Under the pieces are notes generated by a model. That model made no database searches. It was not told the DNA's origin and worked only from the letters and a program-made list of their open reading frames with translations. From Chelydra serpentina (taxonomy: Eukaryota > Chordata > Testudines > Chelydridae): a stretch of DNA of 64,000 nt. Both the position numbers and the translations under genes were made by a program. Below are positions 14,201 through 26,000 of this stretch, in pieces. The stretch is from assembly GCA_037349315.1 (NCBI GenBank), contig JBAIAC010000018.1, positions 8,556,001 to 8,620,000 on the forward strand, read 5' to 3'. Positions within the stretch are counted from its first letter, which is position 1. Each line of letters opens with the position of its first letter.

Positions 14201-17200
14201 CCCCAGGAATGGCCGGAATGCCGCCCCTTCAAATGTGCTGCCCCAAGCACGAGCTTCCTTTGCTGGTGCCTGGAGCCGGCCCTGTACCTAATGCTATATG
14301 TCACTTCATACGGCATTGCACTTCAGTAATCCATGTGCAAATTCCAAATCATGGTCAGATCCAATGGGTTTACTTATTATTTTCATAATGTCAGTGGTCC
14401 AGATTCTGACCTGTTTCTTCATGGTGCTCTGCAAGCACTCCCATTTTCTTCATGTAAGGGTGGCAAGAGAGCTGATCAGAAAAACATTGACGGCACCATT
14501 TTCCAGTGGAAAATGCAGTTCTACTGAAACTGAAACACTTCACGAAATTGTGATGATTTCGCCGACATTTAGGAAAAAAAACAAAACAAAAAAATTCAGA
14601 CAAAACATCCCATTTCACAACATCTCATTTTTACATTTTTGGAATTAAACTTTTCAATTTTTTGTTTTGAAACCACGTTTTGTTTTGAAGTTTTTGTTAT
14701 TCTGTATTATATTATATAAAGGAAAAAAGTCCTAATAGAAAGAAAACATTTTGATCAACCCAAAAAGGAATTTTTCTTCCTGGAGAATATTGTTTGGATT
14801 TCATTATAATTCGAAACTAAGACACATTTTAAAATCATTTGTGACAGGAGATTGTTGAGTCATAGGTGGGAAAATCTGAGCCCAGGTCAGCAACCATGTT
14901 GACAAGCTTGAGTCAAGACAGACAAAGGGGGAAGAAACAGACTGCTTGGGGGGAGGTGGGAAGAGATTCTTAAAGTGCTAGAAACTTCCTTTTGAGATAC
15001 ACATATAACAGCTCAACAGGAACACTCCTTGCATTATGAATTCATTATTATCCTGTAACCCGGTGGCCTAGGGGTATGGATCTCACTCACAGTGCCAGAA
15101 ATCCTACATTCAAATTCTAGGGTAGCCATAGTGGGAGGAATGAAAGTTAGAGAAGGGATATTAAACCTTGTGCATTATAGGGCTTAAAGCCAATCTTTAT
15201 TAGAGACCAGGATGAGACCTGTGTGTGGGCAGATTACCTCACACTTGCCTATTATGGGGTTCTTACACCTTCCTTTGAAGCATTTGGTATTGGCTGCTGT
15301 CAGAAGCAGGACACTGGACTAAATGGACATTGGGTCTGATCCTGTATTTCAATTCCTATGTTCCTAAGCAAAATTATGCAAGAATAAAAAGAGAAAATAT
15401 ATCACACAATACTTACCGAGGAGAGGAGGTAAAGGAGGCAGTGTTGGTATTCTAATGAGCCCAAAAATTTTACCTCCAATGACAGCAAAAAAAAAGAGAA
15501 ACAGAATTCCAAATATGTTCCCACCCGGAAGACACTCACTGCCTGTGATGGACCAGACCACAGCCCAGACAAGTATTACTGTTGCAACTAGAAGAAGACA
15601 AGAAAAATATATTTAATCATCTCTAAGGAATGGCTTAGTTCACTTTAGATTTACATTTGTAAATGCTTTTTTTGGTGGGGGGGGGAGGAGAGGAGGATCT
15701 GCTTAATTTTAGAAATAAAACATATACTTTTAAATGTCAGTTTAGTTACAACAATCTTTGATGTTCTTTGAGCTGGAGGTCTGATTTTGTTGCTGCTAAA
15801 ATACAACAGTAAGTCACAATAGTGTATGCACTGTATTTAGGGCCCATCATTTTCAGTTTTTATTTTATTTATTTTTTCCTGGGAATTTATCAGTATTTAT
15901 TTCCACAACAACAAAAAACAGGTGAAAATCAGTGCAAAATTATTAATACTTTTTCTGGGTAAATATCAGAGTTTATTTTGGTGGATGGAAAGACAGGGGA
16001 AAAAAGTATTCAGTAGATTAATGCTTTGAATTCCGTTCATCAATGTGGTTTGCTGAAGAACTAAAACAGAACTCAAAACACAATGCCACTTCTGAGTTTA
16101 AGAAAACAATACATCTCTAATCCTCAAATAAAACTTGTCATTTGTATAAACATTTTAATGTTGTAGACTTAGAACTATTAGCCTATAAATATTTACACTT
16201 AATAATTGAGCCACACCATTTGTAGCACAAACACTCAACTTCATCCTTTTCTCCTGTTTTTTTTTTTTTTAACTTTCGAATATTTCCTTGTGTTCTGAAA
16301 CATATTCGGAGACAGATTTTCGTTTTCTTCCTGTTTTAGTGAGTTAAATCTTTAGATCGTTATCTGCTAACAGCTTGAAATGTGGAAGTGGTGGGCATGA
16401 GATTCATCAGTACGTTCAGAAGCGCACGCACTTCAGAGCTTGCGTGTGTGCCTGTTTGTTTATTGTGTGTATCTTCTAGACTAATACATAACCTTACTGC
16501 AACAGGCAGCTTTGCATATACACACAGACTAATGTATTATCTTAATACATACATCTCATGCAGTGTATTGCATTTTCCTAATAAAACAAGTTATTTTTTA
16601 TATATTTGAATGATACAAAAGTAGGGTGAAAATTGGAAACAACTGAGTAATACCTTTTGTAAAACTTGGGAATTTTTTGGTAAACATCAGTTTAAACTGA
16701 AAACGAAGCAACTGCAAGGTGCCGAGTGAGCATCTGCCCCTGATACAGAGAGCACTTAAGCATGTACTTAAATTTTAAGCAGGTGAGTAATCCTATTAAA
16801 CACACACCTTTGCTGTATTGTGATGTCTTGAGGAATGCAACAGTAATCTCCTACTGTACACTCTGGCATGCTTATTGCTGTTAGTTTTCAAAGTTTCATT
16901 TTGAAAGAATAAAAGAAAATTGCAGCTGGGTAGATTTCTGCACTGGATTCTTCCACTATGAAAACAATCCCCAGCAAAGGCGTATGCACAGGGGGTCTCC
17001 ACACAACCTAACGCAGGGCAGAGAGTTTCCCCTGATACATCAGTCAAGCAGGGGAAAATGCAGATTATTTCATAACCTGAAGGTATCTTGTTCTTCCAGG
17101 CTCACAGCTCTGGTCCTGCAATCAGCCAGGGAGAGCAAGCAAGGACGGACACAAACAGAAGATGGAAGAAGAAGAAAAAAATCCCAGAATGATCCACCCC

Positions 17201-18912
17201 TGCCCTCTTGCACCATCTCCCCACAAGCATACAGGGGAGTTACTGCATTTTAGGGTTGGAGTTTCGTCTGCTTGTGACAAGGCCCAGACGGCCAGGAGAG
17301 GAAGGAGGTGGGGTAACAAATGTACTAGCCTGTGAATCCAGAGGGGCAGAGCATAGGATAGAAGGCTCTCACATACATATGAGTGCCTTCACTTCGGAAG
17401 CTCTGCAATCCTTGGCCAGTCCAGAACTTTTATCTTGGACTTCCATAACAGGCCAACCTTTCTATTGAATGGGTCAATCTGCCTTGGTGCCAGGATCCTA
17501 GGCTTGCAAAATGTTAGGTATGTAGTGCTGGCTGGACTGAGTCCTAAGTAACAGAAGAAGGTTCTTCTGCAAACTAGTGTATTCATGACCTAATTTCAAC
17601 ACAAGCCATTTATTTTGCCAATCTTCTTTACAGTTCATTTGCGGGTGAGAACATTCAAACAGGCTGAGGAGCTCACGCTTCTGATCAAAACAATTTCTAA
17701 TATGAAGATAAGCCAGCTGATAAGACAGAAGGAGCTGGGGGTGGGGGTGCGGGAAAGGCACTAAAAATGCAAGTCCTTGTTCTACATCACAATTCTTCCA
17801 TCCGTGCACCTAAAGATTTGCCTGACAGGACAAAAGTAACAGTCCCTTCATGTTTCTTCATTGTTTACAGAAAAGCTGTCAGCTATCACATCTAGAAAAC
17901 GAAACGTTGGCATGTCTACTCTTATGTCAAAGAATTAACATTTTGCATCACCTGTCCCTTACATACCATTTGTCACTGTTCGGGCAAGGAGGCCTTGAGG
18001 AGGGCAAGCAAATATTTGCCTCAGTTTCCTTGGAGACTTTGACTCTGTCAGTGGTTCCTGAAGTTGCCTTGCACAATTGTGCAATAGAGCAGTTTCTTCC
18101 GTTTGTGCATTTCCATCTGTACCTTTGCAGTCCAAGACAGTAACCTCCTGAGTTAAAAACAATAGAGCTTTCTCTGAAGCAGCATTGTGTTCATTTGCAA
18201 TGAGCTACCTGAGGACTACGTTTACTATAACATTGCTAACTGTAGGTCAGGGCTTCTCAATATATTTTTACATAGCGTGGAGCCCAGTTTTAGAGAGATT
18301 TGCTTGTGGCCCAGCTGCCCTTCCATTCTGCCACCTGCCAATCCCAGTCACATTCGCATAACATCTCTGTGGCAACTACAGCAATTTACTACATGGAAAA
18401 AGAACATTAGGCGTGTATGTCATATTTTCAAGCTGTTTTTTAATGCAATTTAGCAGCTGAAAACAAGTAAGAGGCAGCAGCTGCTGCCCAGTGAACTGCC
18501 TGTGGTCCACTGTTTGAGAATTACTGCAGTAATCTTAACTCCATCTGAAAGATTTTTGTGTGGGTGATGGGTCTTTGTAATATTTAAACTAATTCACCTG
18601 ACACTTTAAGCTGAAGTCACTGATTTCAGGCAGCTAAAGCCACAAAGGAAACACTTTATAGACTATACGGTAAATGTAAGAAAGGCCCAAGTTGAGTGGG
18701 TACAAGTTCCCCTGGTAAAACTAATTTCCGTCAATATTTTAATGAAGCTGGAGAAAGGAGAGCTGCCCTGCGTAACCCTGTACAAGGAGAGGCCTGAATA
18801 CAGATACAAATGTGATTACCTGAGTTTTCTGATTCATGGGAATAGTGCCATTTCCCACCTCTACAGACAGCTCTGGATCTTCACTCTCCTCCACAATATC
18901 CTCCTTCACCAT
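2123..18912 (-). CDS. SLC9B2: SLC9B2 (NHA2) Na+/H+ antiporter, ten coding exons, 3' end outside window
   Basis: Multi-exon gene for a cation/proton antiporter of the CPA2 (NHA) family, a polytopic membrane protein exchanging Na+ or Li+ for H+ in plasma and organelle membranes. Ten exons with GT/AG borders join in frame to 465 codons: 93+181+171+143+128+176+107+150+109+137 nt. They cover the acidic N-terminus, the segment beginning VWSITGSECLPGGN, the hydrophobic helices, and the ion-binding di-aspartate in GSIDDILAITGF, as remembered from human NHA2 (about 537 aa). The last roughly 70 residues are not in positions 1-2122 and should lie to the left. BDH2 follows upstream on the same strand, the vertebrate order. 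The paralogue SLC9B1 is the alternative; SLC9B2 is preferred as the more conserved member. No frameshift or stop was seen. Confidence 0.88.
2978..3086 (-). CDS. SLC9B2: SLC9B2 coding exon 9
   Basis: 109 nt, CTTATAG acceptor and GTAAGA donor. It encodes VAVEKIVAVAWDIFQPFLFG and LIGAEISVFSLRPETV, closely matching the mammalian exon. Confidence 0.94.
4177..4326 (-). CDS. SLC9B2: SLC9B2 coding exon 8
   Basis: 150 nt, TTCTAG acceptor and GTGAAT donor, phase 0 on both ends. It encodes ASLVWKRAYFVLGLSMFAVF and YFGFPGSGGLCTLVLAFIAG, with the conserved glycine-rich FGFPGSGGL. Confidence 0.94.
5469..5575 (-). CDS. SLC9B2: SLC9B2 coding exon 7
   Basis: 107 nt, CGAACAG acceptor and GTAAAA donor. It encodes STLYNVLRGVLEVAVGIVAG through VFIQYFPSNDQ, matching the family. 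A single G carried from exon 6 completes the first codon. Confidence 0.93.
5759..6139. mobile_element. hAT-like MITE
   Basis: Perfect 17-bp terminal inverted repeats CAGGGGTGGCCAACCTG/CAGGTTGGCCACCCCTG, 381 bp. Flanking octamers AGTTTTAT and AACTATAT match at five of eight bases, so the insertion is old. Lies in a SLC9B2 intron. Confidence 0.88.
6918..7318. mobile_element. Harbinger-like MITE
   Basis: Imperfect terminal inverted repeats GGCCATGTCTACACTAC/GTATTGTAGACCAGACC and a TTA duplication (6915-6917, 7319-7321), the 3-bp target preferred by PIF/Harbinger elements. No coding capacity. Confidence 0.7.
8469..8644 (-). CDS. SLC9B2: SLC9B2 coding exon 6 (di-aspartate site)
   Basis: 176 nt, GTTTAG acceptor and GTACAC donor. 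It encodes FVLGAVSPAVVVPSMLILQA and GSIDDILAITGFNTCLG. The adjacent aspartates correspond to the known ion-binding pair of NHA2, so the transport core is preserved. Confidence 0.96.
9069..9412. mobile_element. GC-rich hAT-like MITE
   Basis: Begins CAGGGCCGGCTCCAGGCAC and ends AGAGCCGTCCTG, flanked by an exact 8-bp duplication GCAGTGAG (9061-9068, 9413-9420). The same end family occurs at 14112 and 12090. Confidence 0.85.
9686..9813 (-). CDS. SLC9B2: SLC9B2 coding exon 5
   Basis: 128 nt, ATTTCAG acceptor and GTAATT donor. It encodes ALKKLKAVCLRLSFGPCLTE through LPWQWGFIL. It fills the gap between exons 4 and 6 and restores the frame (phase 0 in, phase 2 out). Confidence 0.92.
11126..11268 (-). 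CDS. SLC9B2: SLC9B2 coding exon 4
   Basis: 143 nt, TTTTTAG acceptor and GTACAG donor. It encodes GMLLAGFLIRNIPFISDIVQ through ALSVILVRAGLGLDPK, a highly conserved antiporter segment. Ends in phase 0. Confidence 0.95.
11804..12085. mobile_element. hAT-like MITE, outer element of a nested pair
   Basis: Related to the element at 29738, in opposite orientation. Its 8-bp duplication CCGTAGTG survives at 11796-11803 and 12275-12282, but the right copy is separated by a younger element inserted at 12090. Confidence 0.85.
12090..12270. mobile_element. hAT-like MITE, inner element of a nested pair
   Basis: Ends CAGAGCCGGCTTTAAG/GCTAAAGCCGGTCCTG. Flanks CTTGCCGT (12082-12089) and CCTGCCGT (12271-12278) match at seven of eight bases. 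It interrupts the target duplication of the outer element, so it is younger. Confidence 0.82.
14112..14284. mobile_element. hAT-like MITE
   Basis: Ends CAGGGCCAGCTGAAG/CTGGAGCCGGCCCTG and a perfect 8-bp duplication TACCTAAT (14104-14111, 14285-14292). Confidence 0.87.
15060..15363 (+). mobile_element. tRNA-derived SINE with CR1-like tail
   Basis: A degenerate tRNA-like head (GGTGGCCTAGGGGTATGG and a B-box-like ACATTCAAATTCTAG) is followed by a tail with GACACTGGACTAAATGGACA and a phrase like GGTCTGATCCTGTATTTCAA known from turtle CR1 ends. Confidence 0.55.
15417..15587 (-). CDS. SLC9B2: SLC9B2 coding exon 3
   Basis: 171 nt, CTTCTAG acceptor and GTAAGT donor. It encodes the first membrane helices, including VVWSITGSECLPGGN and RIPTLPPLPPLLG, nearly identical to mammalian NHA2. 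The split codon joins with phase 1 on both sides. Confidence 0.95.
17967..18147 (-). CDS. SLC9B2: SLC9B2 coding exon 2
   Basis: 181 nt between an AACTCAG acceptor and a GTATGT donor. The end encodes RQIFACPPQGLLARTVTN, matching the conserved family segment just before the first membrane helix. Its variable first half is typical of the cytosolic tail. Confidence 0.88.
18249..18527. mobile_element. Degenerate hAT-like element
   Basis: Ends resembling CAGGGCTTCTCAA and TTTGAGAATTACTG, with an internal GTGGTCCACTG phrase seen in turtle MITEs. No target duplication was recovered. Confidence 0.5.
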
Positions 18913-18922
18913 GTTGACAAAC
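18820..18922 (-). CDS. SLC9B2: SLC9B2 exon with start codon
   Basis: A TTGTAG acceptor precedes ten untranslated bases, then ATG (18912-18910) and 31 codons beginning MVKEDIVEESEDPELSVEVG, ending CAG before GTAATC (phase 0). The acidic cytosolic N-terminus is poorly conserved in the family, so the start rests on being the first in-frame ATG after the acceptor. Confidence 0.75.
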
Positions 18923-21900
18923 CTACAATAAAACAACAACAACAAAGATTTTGAAGAATAAGCAGAAGCAAATCAGACCACCTATATTCGCCTGTTTCAA
19001 GACTTTTTTTAAGTCATATTTCTTTCTTTCCCCATACAAAAGAGAAAGCTTCATAAACACCAACTGTACATTACATATTAGAAAGTATGTAATGAAGCTT
19101 TTGTGTCCACGCACATCTAGTTTATATCTACTTATTCTGTTAAAAAAAAACTACGTTAGAAGAACATTGTTGAAGTTGCAAAGTCAAAAACTCAGAAGTG
19201 GAAAGAGTCAGAACTATGTTTGTCTGTGCAACCTTAAGTCATGCCCCTTGTGTGTATGATTCCGATAAGTAATTTTCCCCCTCCTCACAGGAGCAATAGG
19301 AGAAAGAGAATCAGATTGTCCTGTGTCCTGTCTGGACTTCTAGTTCTGCATGAATCACGAGCATATGATGCAGGAGGCTCAATGAGTCCTGCAAACACGC
19401 GCAGTGCAACTGGAGCTTTCAGAAAGTTAAAATCAAGCCACAAACAATTTTTAATAATGCGCAGATACAAATGGTGCTTTTCCACAGCCTAAAACTTGGC
19501 CAAATTTAGGTTGTATTTCAAGGGGGTAGTGAAAGGAACTTCTGCCAACTGCTAAGTTCCCCACCCCAAACCATGTCAGAGCTATCTAACAAAAAAGTCC
19601 TTAAGAATGACAGAAACCCATTTGAATTAAGATCTCAAATATCTATTGATCTGTCTGGGTTTTTATACTGTCCTCATCAAATGTGGCATCTGAGCATCTT
19701 CGTACAGTAGTTACCTAATTACCAACAAACCAGCCTGCAGGATTCCTTAATTTTCAGCAGCACTCGTTTTATTAAGCGTGTCATCTCATGCACCTCTCGG
19801 AAGAGCCACCAGTCAATAGGCTGGCAGAGTTAGCTTTTGTGGGGGGTGGAACATTCCATTAGAATGTTCTCTCCTTCAAAACAAACAACAAAAAGAGGAC
19901 ACTGACTCGGAGAAGCACGACGAGAATTCTCCCCGTGCTTTCAACAAAAACGGACGGTTCAAAATAACCTTGTTCGCGCTCTAAGTCTCTGCTGGTATCT
20001 TGATTCCTTTTCCCTGACTCTCAACCCAAGGAGGAGTGGGTGGGAAGGCAGCTCTGCATCACTGATGGAATGCAGTGGATATCATCACCCCACTTCAGCC
20101 TTCAATGTCCCATCTCTCCTTACAGCCAGTCTGTCAGGGCTGCTCCTTAATCACTTGGGAGGAATTCCAGTTCAGCTAAAGCAGCACACTCCCTCCCTTC
20201 TCAGAGGCTGAAGACACTTGCCTCCAGGGTCGTTTGATCCCCTGCAATCCCAGAGAAGAAGTTGACAAACTCAGGTCAGCATAAAGGTGCGCTGGTTTGC
20301 ACTGTGTTTTAGGGTAAAGGTGGGAACGTGATGGAGCATGGCTCTCCCATCGCACCCCATGTCAAGCTCAAGTCCTGCCAGTGGACCTTTTCCAATGAAG
20401 TGGGAGACCTATCACGGAGCTCTGATCCCCTCTTTTACACCCCTCTCCCTGGCAAGGTTCTGTGGGCTGAAGTCTCTTTCTACTTAGCCCTTAAACACGG
20501 ATGTAATAATTAAAAGTCCAATCCTGATCCCACTGAAGTTAGAGCTATGTCACTGCACTCACTGGAAGCAAAATCAGGCTCTAATGCACATTTACCCTAT
20601 TTTCAGTTATCTAAACCAACGGGCGTTCCACACACATCTGAAGATAAGGTTTGAGTCAAATTGTTTGCTAACATTGCTTTCCAGCACACTGAAACTGTAC
20701 ACTCTCTCTGTTAATGGCTACTTTCTGCACTTCAGCCCTTTGGGGGTAAATGACAGTTTCCGGAAATCTATCAAATTATTTTGGCTGAATTTCTGTCTCA
20801 GTAGAAGTGCCACCTAACTCAAAACTCAGGCTGGGTTGGAACGCAGACTTTTGAGCCAAGAATTGGCGTTCCTCACGATACAATGCTACAAATGAGTTTG
20901 TAATGTCCAGAATTATCCATCAAATCTCATTTGTAATGTTGACAAACCTGCGAAGACTAACTTGATGAACAAAGACTGATTGTTCCATTGCTTTATTAGA
21001 AAACTGGGTGTTTGTGTTGAACTAGTCAAATAGGAAACCTACTTTAAAGGCAGCAAAAGACATACCTGAAAACATATGCAGTTTTTATATGTCTTAAAAT
21101 AGAATAACATGTTTGCTGCACCTCTGTTTTCTTTTGTTTCCAGATTAACCCCATCAAGACATCTTTTTTTAGTTTAGGATGCCAGCTTCCTCCAGCGTCA
21201 GCATTTGTGCCACTTTCTTTGGTCTTTGTTTACAGACCTGAGTTGTTGTGGACTGTTTGCATAATTGATGTTTCTGTTTTTATTCTTAGATATATTGGGT
21301 GAAATATTAGCCCCACTGAAGTCAATGGCAAACCGTCCATTAATTTGAATGGTGCTAGGATTTAATCCACTATCTTTAATGTTAAATTACAGACTATTGA
21401 GTAATAGCATTTTTGGAAATAGGTAAACTTTACCAATTCCTCCCCTCTTCGCCTCTTTGATAATTTGCACCATATTTCTTCAGTGATGGAATTTACTAAT
21501 ATTGCTATTTTCCCCTAAGGCTGTTAAAAGCTCTGAATTCAAAGGGAAAAGAAGACATTGGCACTGTGATTAAGGCCTCAACCTGGCAAGGTGGGTTGAA
21601 TGCATGGGCTCTTGACTCCAAGGCAGCCCTGTGCACTTTGCAGGAGCAGGACTTAAGTTACTATTGGACAAGGTGCCCTAACTAACGCTAACTGATGACC
21701 CCAGGTACTCAGTTTCCAACAGACAGGAGTCCACCTCAGGAGGATTCTGTCACAACATGCCATGCTGACAGTGGTCTCAGAGGAGAAGCCAAGGATTGAT
21801 GGGACAAGGAGACTCAGAACTTTTTCCTGGGTGTCGGGCTGGTGAGTCTTGCCCACATGCTCAGGGTTCAGCTGATTGCCATATTTGGGGTCAGGAAGGA

Positions 21901-22684
21901 ATTTTCCTCCAGGGTAGATCGGCAGAGGCCCTGGGTTTTTTTTGCCTTCCTCTGTAGCATGGGGCACGGGTCACTTGCTCGAGGATTCTCTGCATCTTGA
22001 AGTCTTTAAACCATGATTTGAGGACTTCAATGGCTGAGACATAGATGAGAGGATTCTTGCGGGGGGGGGAGGGTGAGATTCTGTGGCCTGCATTATGCAG
22101 GAGGTCAGACTAGATGATCATAATGGTCCCTTCTGACCTTAAAGTCTATGAGTCTATAATTACTACTTAGAGGCGATCCCTCCAAACGGGAACTGAGGTA
22201 CCATGGATAGAGGTTCTCAGGCTCCCTGACTCTCAACCCAGCATCCAGTTAAATTAGGAATAAGCCAGTCCCTACTATGGAGGCACACTTTCAAAACCAA
22301 ACTAGGCTTCTTCAGTTCAGCCCCAGGGGAGATGAAGGAACGAGCCAGGGTCAGCAAACACAGAAGCAGGATCCACGCACACGCCGTCTGGTGCTGACAG
22401 CAACACCGCTCTGGGCCGGCCCCCTCTGGTGAGGGCTGTACAAGGGAGGCGGGAGGGATGGTTGCCCCGGGCAGCCGGCGCGTGGTGTCTGCTAATCTCC
22501 CTCCCCCGGCCGCTGTCCACACAGTGAAAGGACCGGACAACGAACAGCCTCGTTCAGCGCCGGGATAAAACCCAGCCCGCCCCGCCCGGAGCAGGCAGCC
22601 GGGCAAAGGCACCGTCCCCAGCAGCTCTGCGCGTCTGCCGCTGCCCCGGGCACATCCCCGCCCCAGCCAGCTGCAAACACCTAC
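18923..22684. other. SLC9B2 first intron
   Basis: Intron between the putative 5' UTR exon and the ATG exon. It contains a CR1 fragment (21580-22165) and otherwise unremarkable sequence. A short inverted phrase near 21300-21365 (CCCACTGAAGTCAATGG type) recurs in other MITE relics of the window. Confidence 0.5.
21580..22165 (+). mobile_element. CR1 LINE 3' fragment
   Basis: Ends in TGCATTATGCAGGAGGTCAG, GATCATAATGGTCCCTTCTG and an octamer-like tail TCTATGAGTCTATAA, the signature 3' terminus of amniote CR1. The 5' limit is approximate, no RT domain is present. Confidence 0.75.
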
Positions 22685-23060
22685 CTGGGACCCGCAGCAG
22701 CTCCTGCCGCGCACTGACCGCGGGCAGCCCACGCGGCCGGAGCAGCAGCAGCACAGCCAGGGGCCGGGCGCGCGATGGTCCCCGCCGGCCGCGGCTCCTC
22801 CTCCTCCCTGTGCCGGTCCCTCCTGCGGTGCACCAGCCAGCAGGACAAGTGTGTGTGTGTGGGGGGGAGACCCAGAGCTGCAGCCTGGCTGCCGGGAGCC
22901 CCCTCCCATGCAGGGAGGCAGGGCTGGTGGGATAACGGGCCCTGCCCAGCCCCGCCCGGAAGAGGAGGAGACAAAGCCGCGGAAGAGCGGAGGCTGGATG
23001 ACAGCTGCTAAGCGTGTCAGGGCTGCTGGGGCAGCATCCCACCGGGCCAAGCACTGGAGG
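22685..23060 (-). promoter_or_regulatory. SLC9B2: Likely SLC9B2 CpG-island promoter and 5' UTR exon
   Basis: CpG density rises sharply from about 22.34 to 23.08 kb in otherwise AT-rich sequence. On the minus strand a TCCCAG/GTAGGT donor ends at 22685 and can join the acceptor at 18922, ten bases before the SLC9B2 start codon. This gives an untranslated first exon within 22685 to about 22900. The transcription start is not resolvable. Long open frames here are a composition effect. Confidence 0.6.
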
Positions 23061-23099
23061 GGAGGCGGGGGTTTCCTCTCACCCAGGTACCCAGTTTAG

Positions 23100-26000
23100 C
23101 AGGCTCTCTCCCCTCCCCGTGACTGCTGGAATGGGAGTCAGGTCTATGGAGGGGAAGGGGATGCATGGGAGATGCACATGTAACCCACGTGCTCACAGTA
23201 CAGCACGCAGGGGGTGGTGTGTTAAGTCCAAAGAAAGGGACAGAAGCAAGGGGGAAAGTCAGTGTGAATGCATGAGAATGAAACAACTGCACGGGTGTTG
23301 TGCTTCCCGGCAAAGGCTCTCAAAACACTTTCCAAAGCCTGGCTCACAGAACCTCCCCTCCCCTCCGGGGGCTGTGCAGATGAAGGAATATGAGACAGGA
23401 GTTCTCGAAAGCACACAGCAAATTAGGTGTAAAATAGCTGGGAATCTCAGAGCTAGATTTAAAAAAGAAAATAGGTTACCCCAGTGCTTTTAGTCACCCT
23501 CATGGAAAAATTAAGGCAGGTCACATTTTCTGTCACCACTGACTTTTGCTTAAACAAAGTTTTCCATGGAAAGTGTCTGCTTAACACAGAACATTCCGAC
23601 TAGTAAATTTTGAGTCCAAACTTCCTGGTTTTCTTTTTTCATGAAAAGTCAAAATTTTCCATGGAGGAAAAATTTCTGCGTAGCCCCATATAAATATAAA
23701 CAGAGCTCAGGTTTAAGTGATGAATTTTGGAACAGGCATGCTCTCATGTAAGGCTATTAGAAAACTCCAGATTTCATAATACATTTCATAGTGGTGATGG
23801 ATATCTTATCTGTGAAAGATACTTCTAGCAAAGAGAAGGGACTGGGACTGGGACTTGGACTATCTGGATACAATTCCAAACTCCGCTACCAGGTTTTCAT
23901 GTGACCACTCTCTCTACCTCAGTTCTCTACCTCACAGGAGTGCTTCCAGGATAAATTCATTAATACAGTATGCAGCTGGTTTCAGCTACTACAACACCAG
24001 GTGGCCTAAGGACATTGACTGAGAACTAGAAGAGTTCAATAACCTCTGGACTTGTCAACAGAAAAAACAACACACCAAACTTAACATTTTTATTTTCAGA
24101 TTGGGCAACATGAGCTTCCACAATGCTGAGCTAAAACGGGAAGCGCTCTCCTCTTCTCACACAATATGCCATGACTGTTATCACAGCACAAGGACTTTGG
24201 CCTTGATAAATTCATAAGAGGTGGAAACACTATTTTGCCATATTGAATTTGCAACATTTGGATTCAGATCAGTAAAGTCTAAACACAGCCACTCTGGTCT
24301 AGGTTTTTTGCCCTAATTTTACCCAGCCCTGCTTAAGAGGTCCCTTTAATTGGAGATTGGAGGGAGATCTGTCAAAACCGCACCTCATCTGTACACAGTA
24401 TACACACAAGCCAATGGGGTTGTGTTGTGTCAAATATTTCAAATATCTGCTGTGCAGAGGATCAACCATGATTACAGAAAGTACAAAACTCCTCTCCCGT
24501 CCCCTGCCCCCAACTAAGCATTACCTATTTTCCCAATTAGATCAAAGATCAAATGATATATTACCACAGTACTTCCCTCTGGCAGCCATTCCTACCTTAA
24601 TGCAGGTATGACTCCCTGCATATAAAGTCCCTTCCCACCAAATTCCCAGTCAAAATACCCGTTTTTTGAGACAACGATCTTTATACACTGCTAGCCAACA
24701 GCGTACAGGGGAACTATCCGAGTCGTAATTACTTTGAGAAATCTAACCTTAACATGTAAGGGGAAAAATATCAAGTGAATTTAGTGCTTGTAAGAAATGT
24801 CACTTCAGCATCCTGAATACTGAATTCCTCTGACTTTAATTGGACCTGCACATTGCTCAGCACCTTTCAAAAATCAGGTCTCTTATCTTGGTGCATGATT
24901 AAAAGGAGATTCAGGCAATCATCACATACACATACCCACACCCTCCCATACCTTCGCCCCGCTACAGACTTGTGTCTATGCATGGCCATGCTTTCTGGAG
25001 CTGCCTTTTCAAAAATTTGCAGCAGCAATTTTTCTTTAATAGTTATAGAGGAATTATTTCTTAAGCAGCCACATTTATAGGCATTCATAGCTGTAATAGT
25101 ACATGGTAGATTTCTTTTACTTAGATTGTAAGCTCTTTGGGGTAGAGAGTATCTTTTTGTTCTGTGTTTGTACAGTACCTAGCACAATGGAGTCCTAGTC
25201 CATAACTAGTGCTCCTATGCGCTCCCCCCATGCAAATCATAATAAATAATAACTCAGCTACAATGGAATGAGTGTCATTTTTGCAATGTGACTGAACTGG
25301 CTGTTTTAAGTTGTGTTTTACCATACATTCCCCTGGCCTTTCCTAATCAAGGAAGTTTTATGCTAGTAGGTTCAAGCACTAGAAAACCTAGTTTTGGCAT
25401 AACACATCCATTCTTTGTGCTTGACAAAGTCTCCATGATCAGTGGCAGAATCAATTAACCCAACCTTTAGTCCTTGTACAACTAACTCACTGTGTTCACT
25501 AAATTGTACAAGCAAATTTACCGCACGGAGTTTTTTGTTGTTTTTCTTCCCAAAGAGATGAACACAAAACTCTGCCATTGCATAGTAATATGGCTGTTTT
25601 GTTGAGGGACAGCAGGGGATAGGATACAGGGAAGGTATAGAATGCGCTACCGTGGGTAGTAACACGGCCAAGCCCGTTTTTTGGAAACTAAGCCATGTCA
25701 GTAATAAACAGTTCTCGCTGCTGCCAACATCAACTAGCTCACTTGGGTTCCAGTAACACATATTTGATGTAATTAGTGGAGAAAATGTTTTACTGATGGC
25801 AAAATCATATCACGAGTCTGTATACTAACACACTACAGGACCCTTGTCTTTTAACACTGCTTCAGGTCCATTCCCATAATTTCCGCTACATGTAAAGTTT
25901 GTCCCACAGCCTTTTAAGGTATTTGGAATACATTTACTTTTCCTCTCTAATGTCTCAGGAACGATGAGCTGCTTTCTAGCAGCTCTTAGGGTTGTACAAC

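Larger units (their letters stand above)
9814..18819. other. SLC9B2 introns between exons 5 and 1
   Basis: Introns around the exons at 11126, 15417 and 17967. They hold nested hAT-like MITEs (11804-12270), a MITE at 14112, a decayed A/T-rich element near 14540-14720 and a SINE at 15060. A GC- and purine-rich stretch at 17100-17350 shows no recognisable exon. The remainder looks unique. Confidence 0.55.

Noticed and set aside
22217..23050. A 277-codon minus-strand open frame in the CpG island
   Set aside because: Composition artefact of a promoter island; it crosses the putative SLC9B2 donor and shows no motif.
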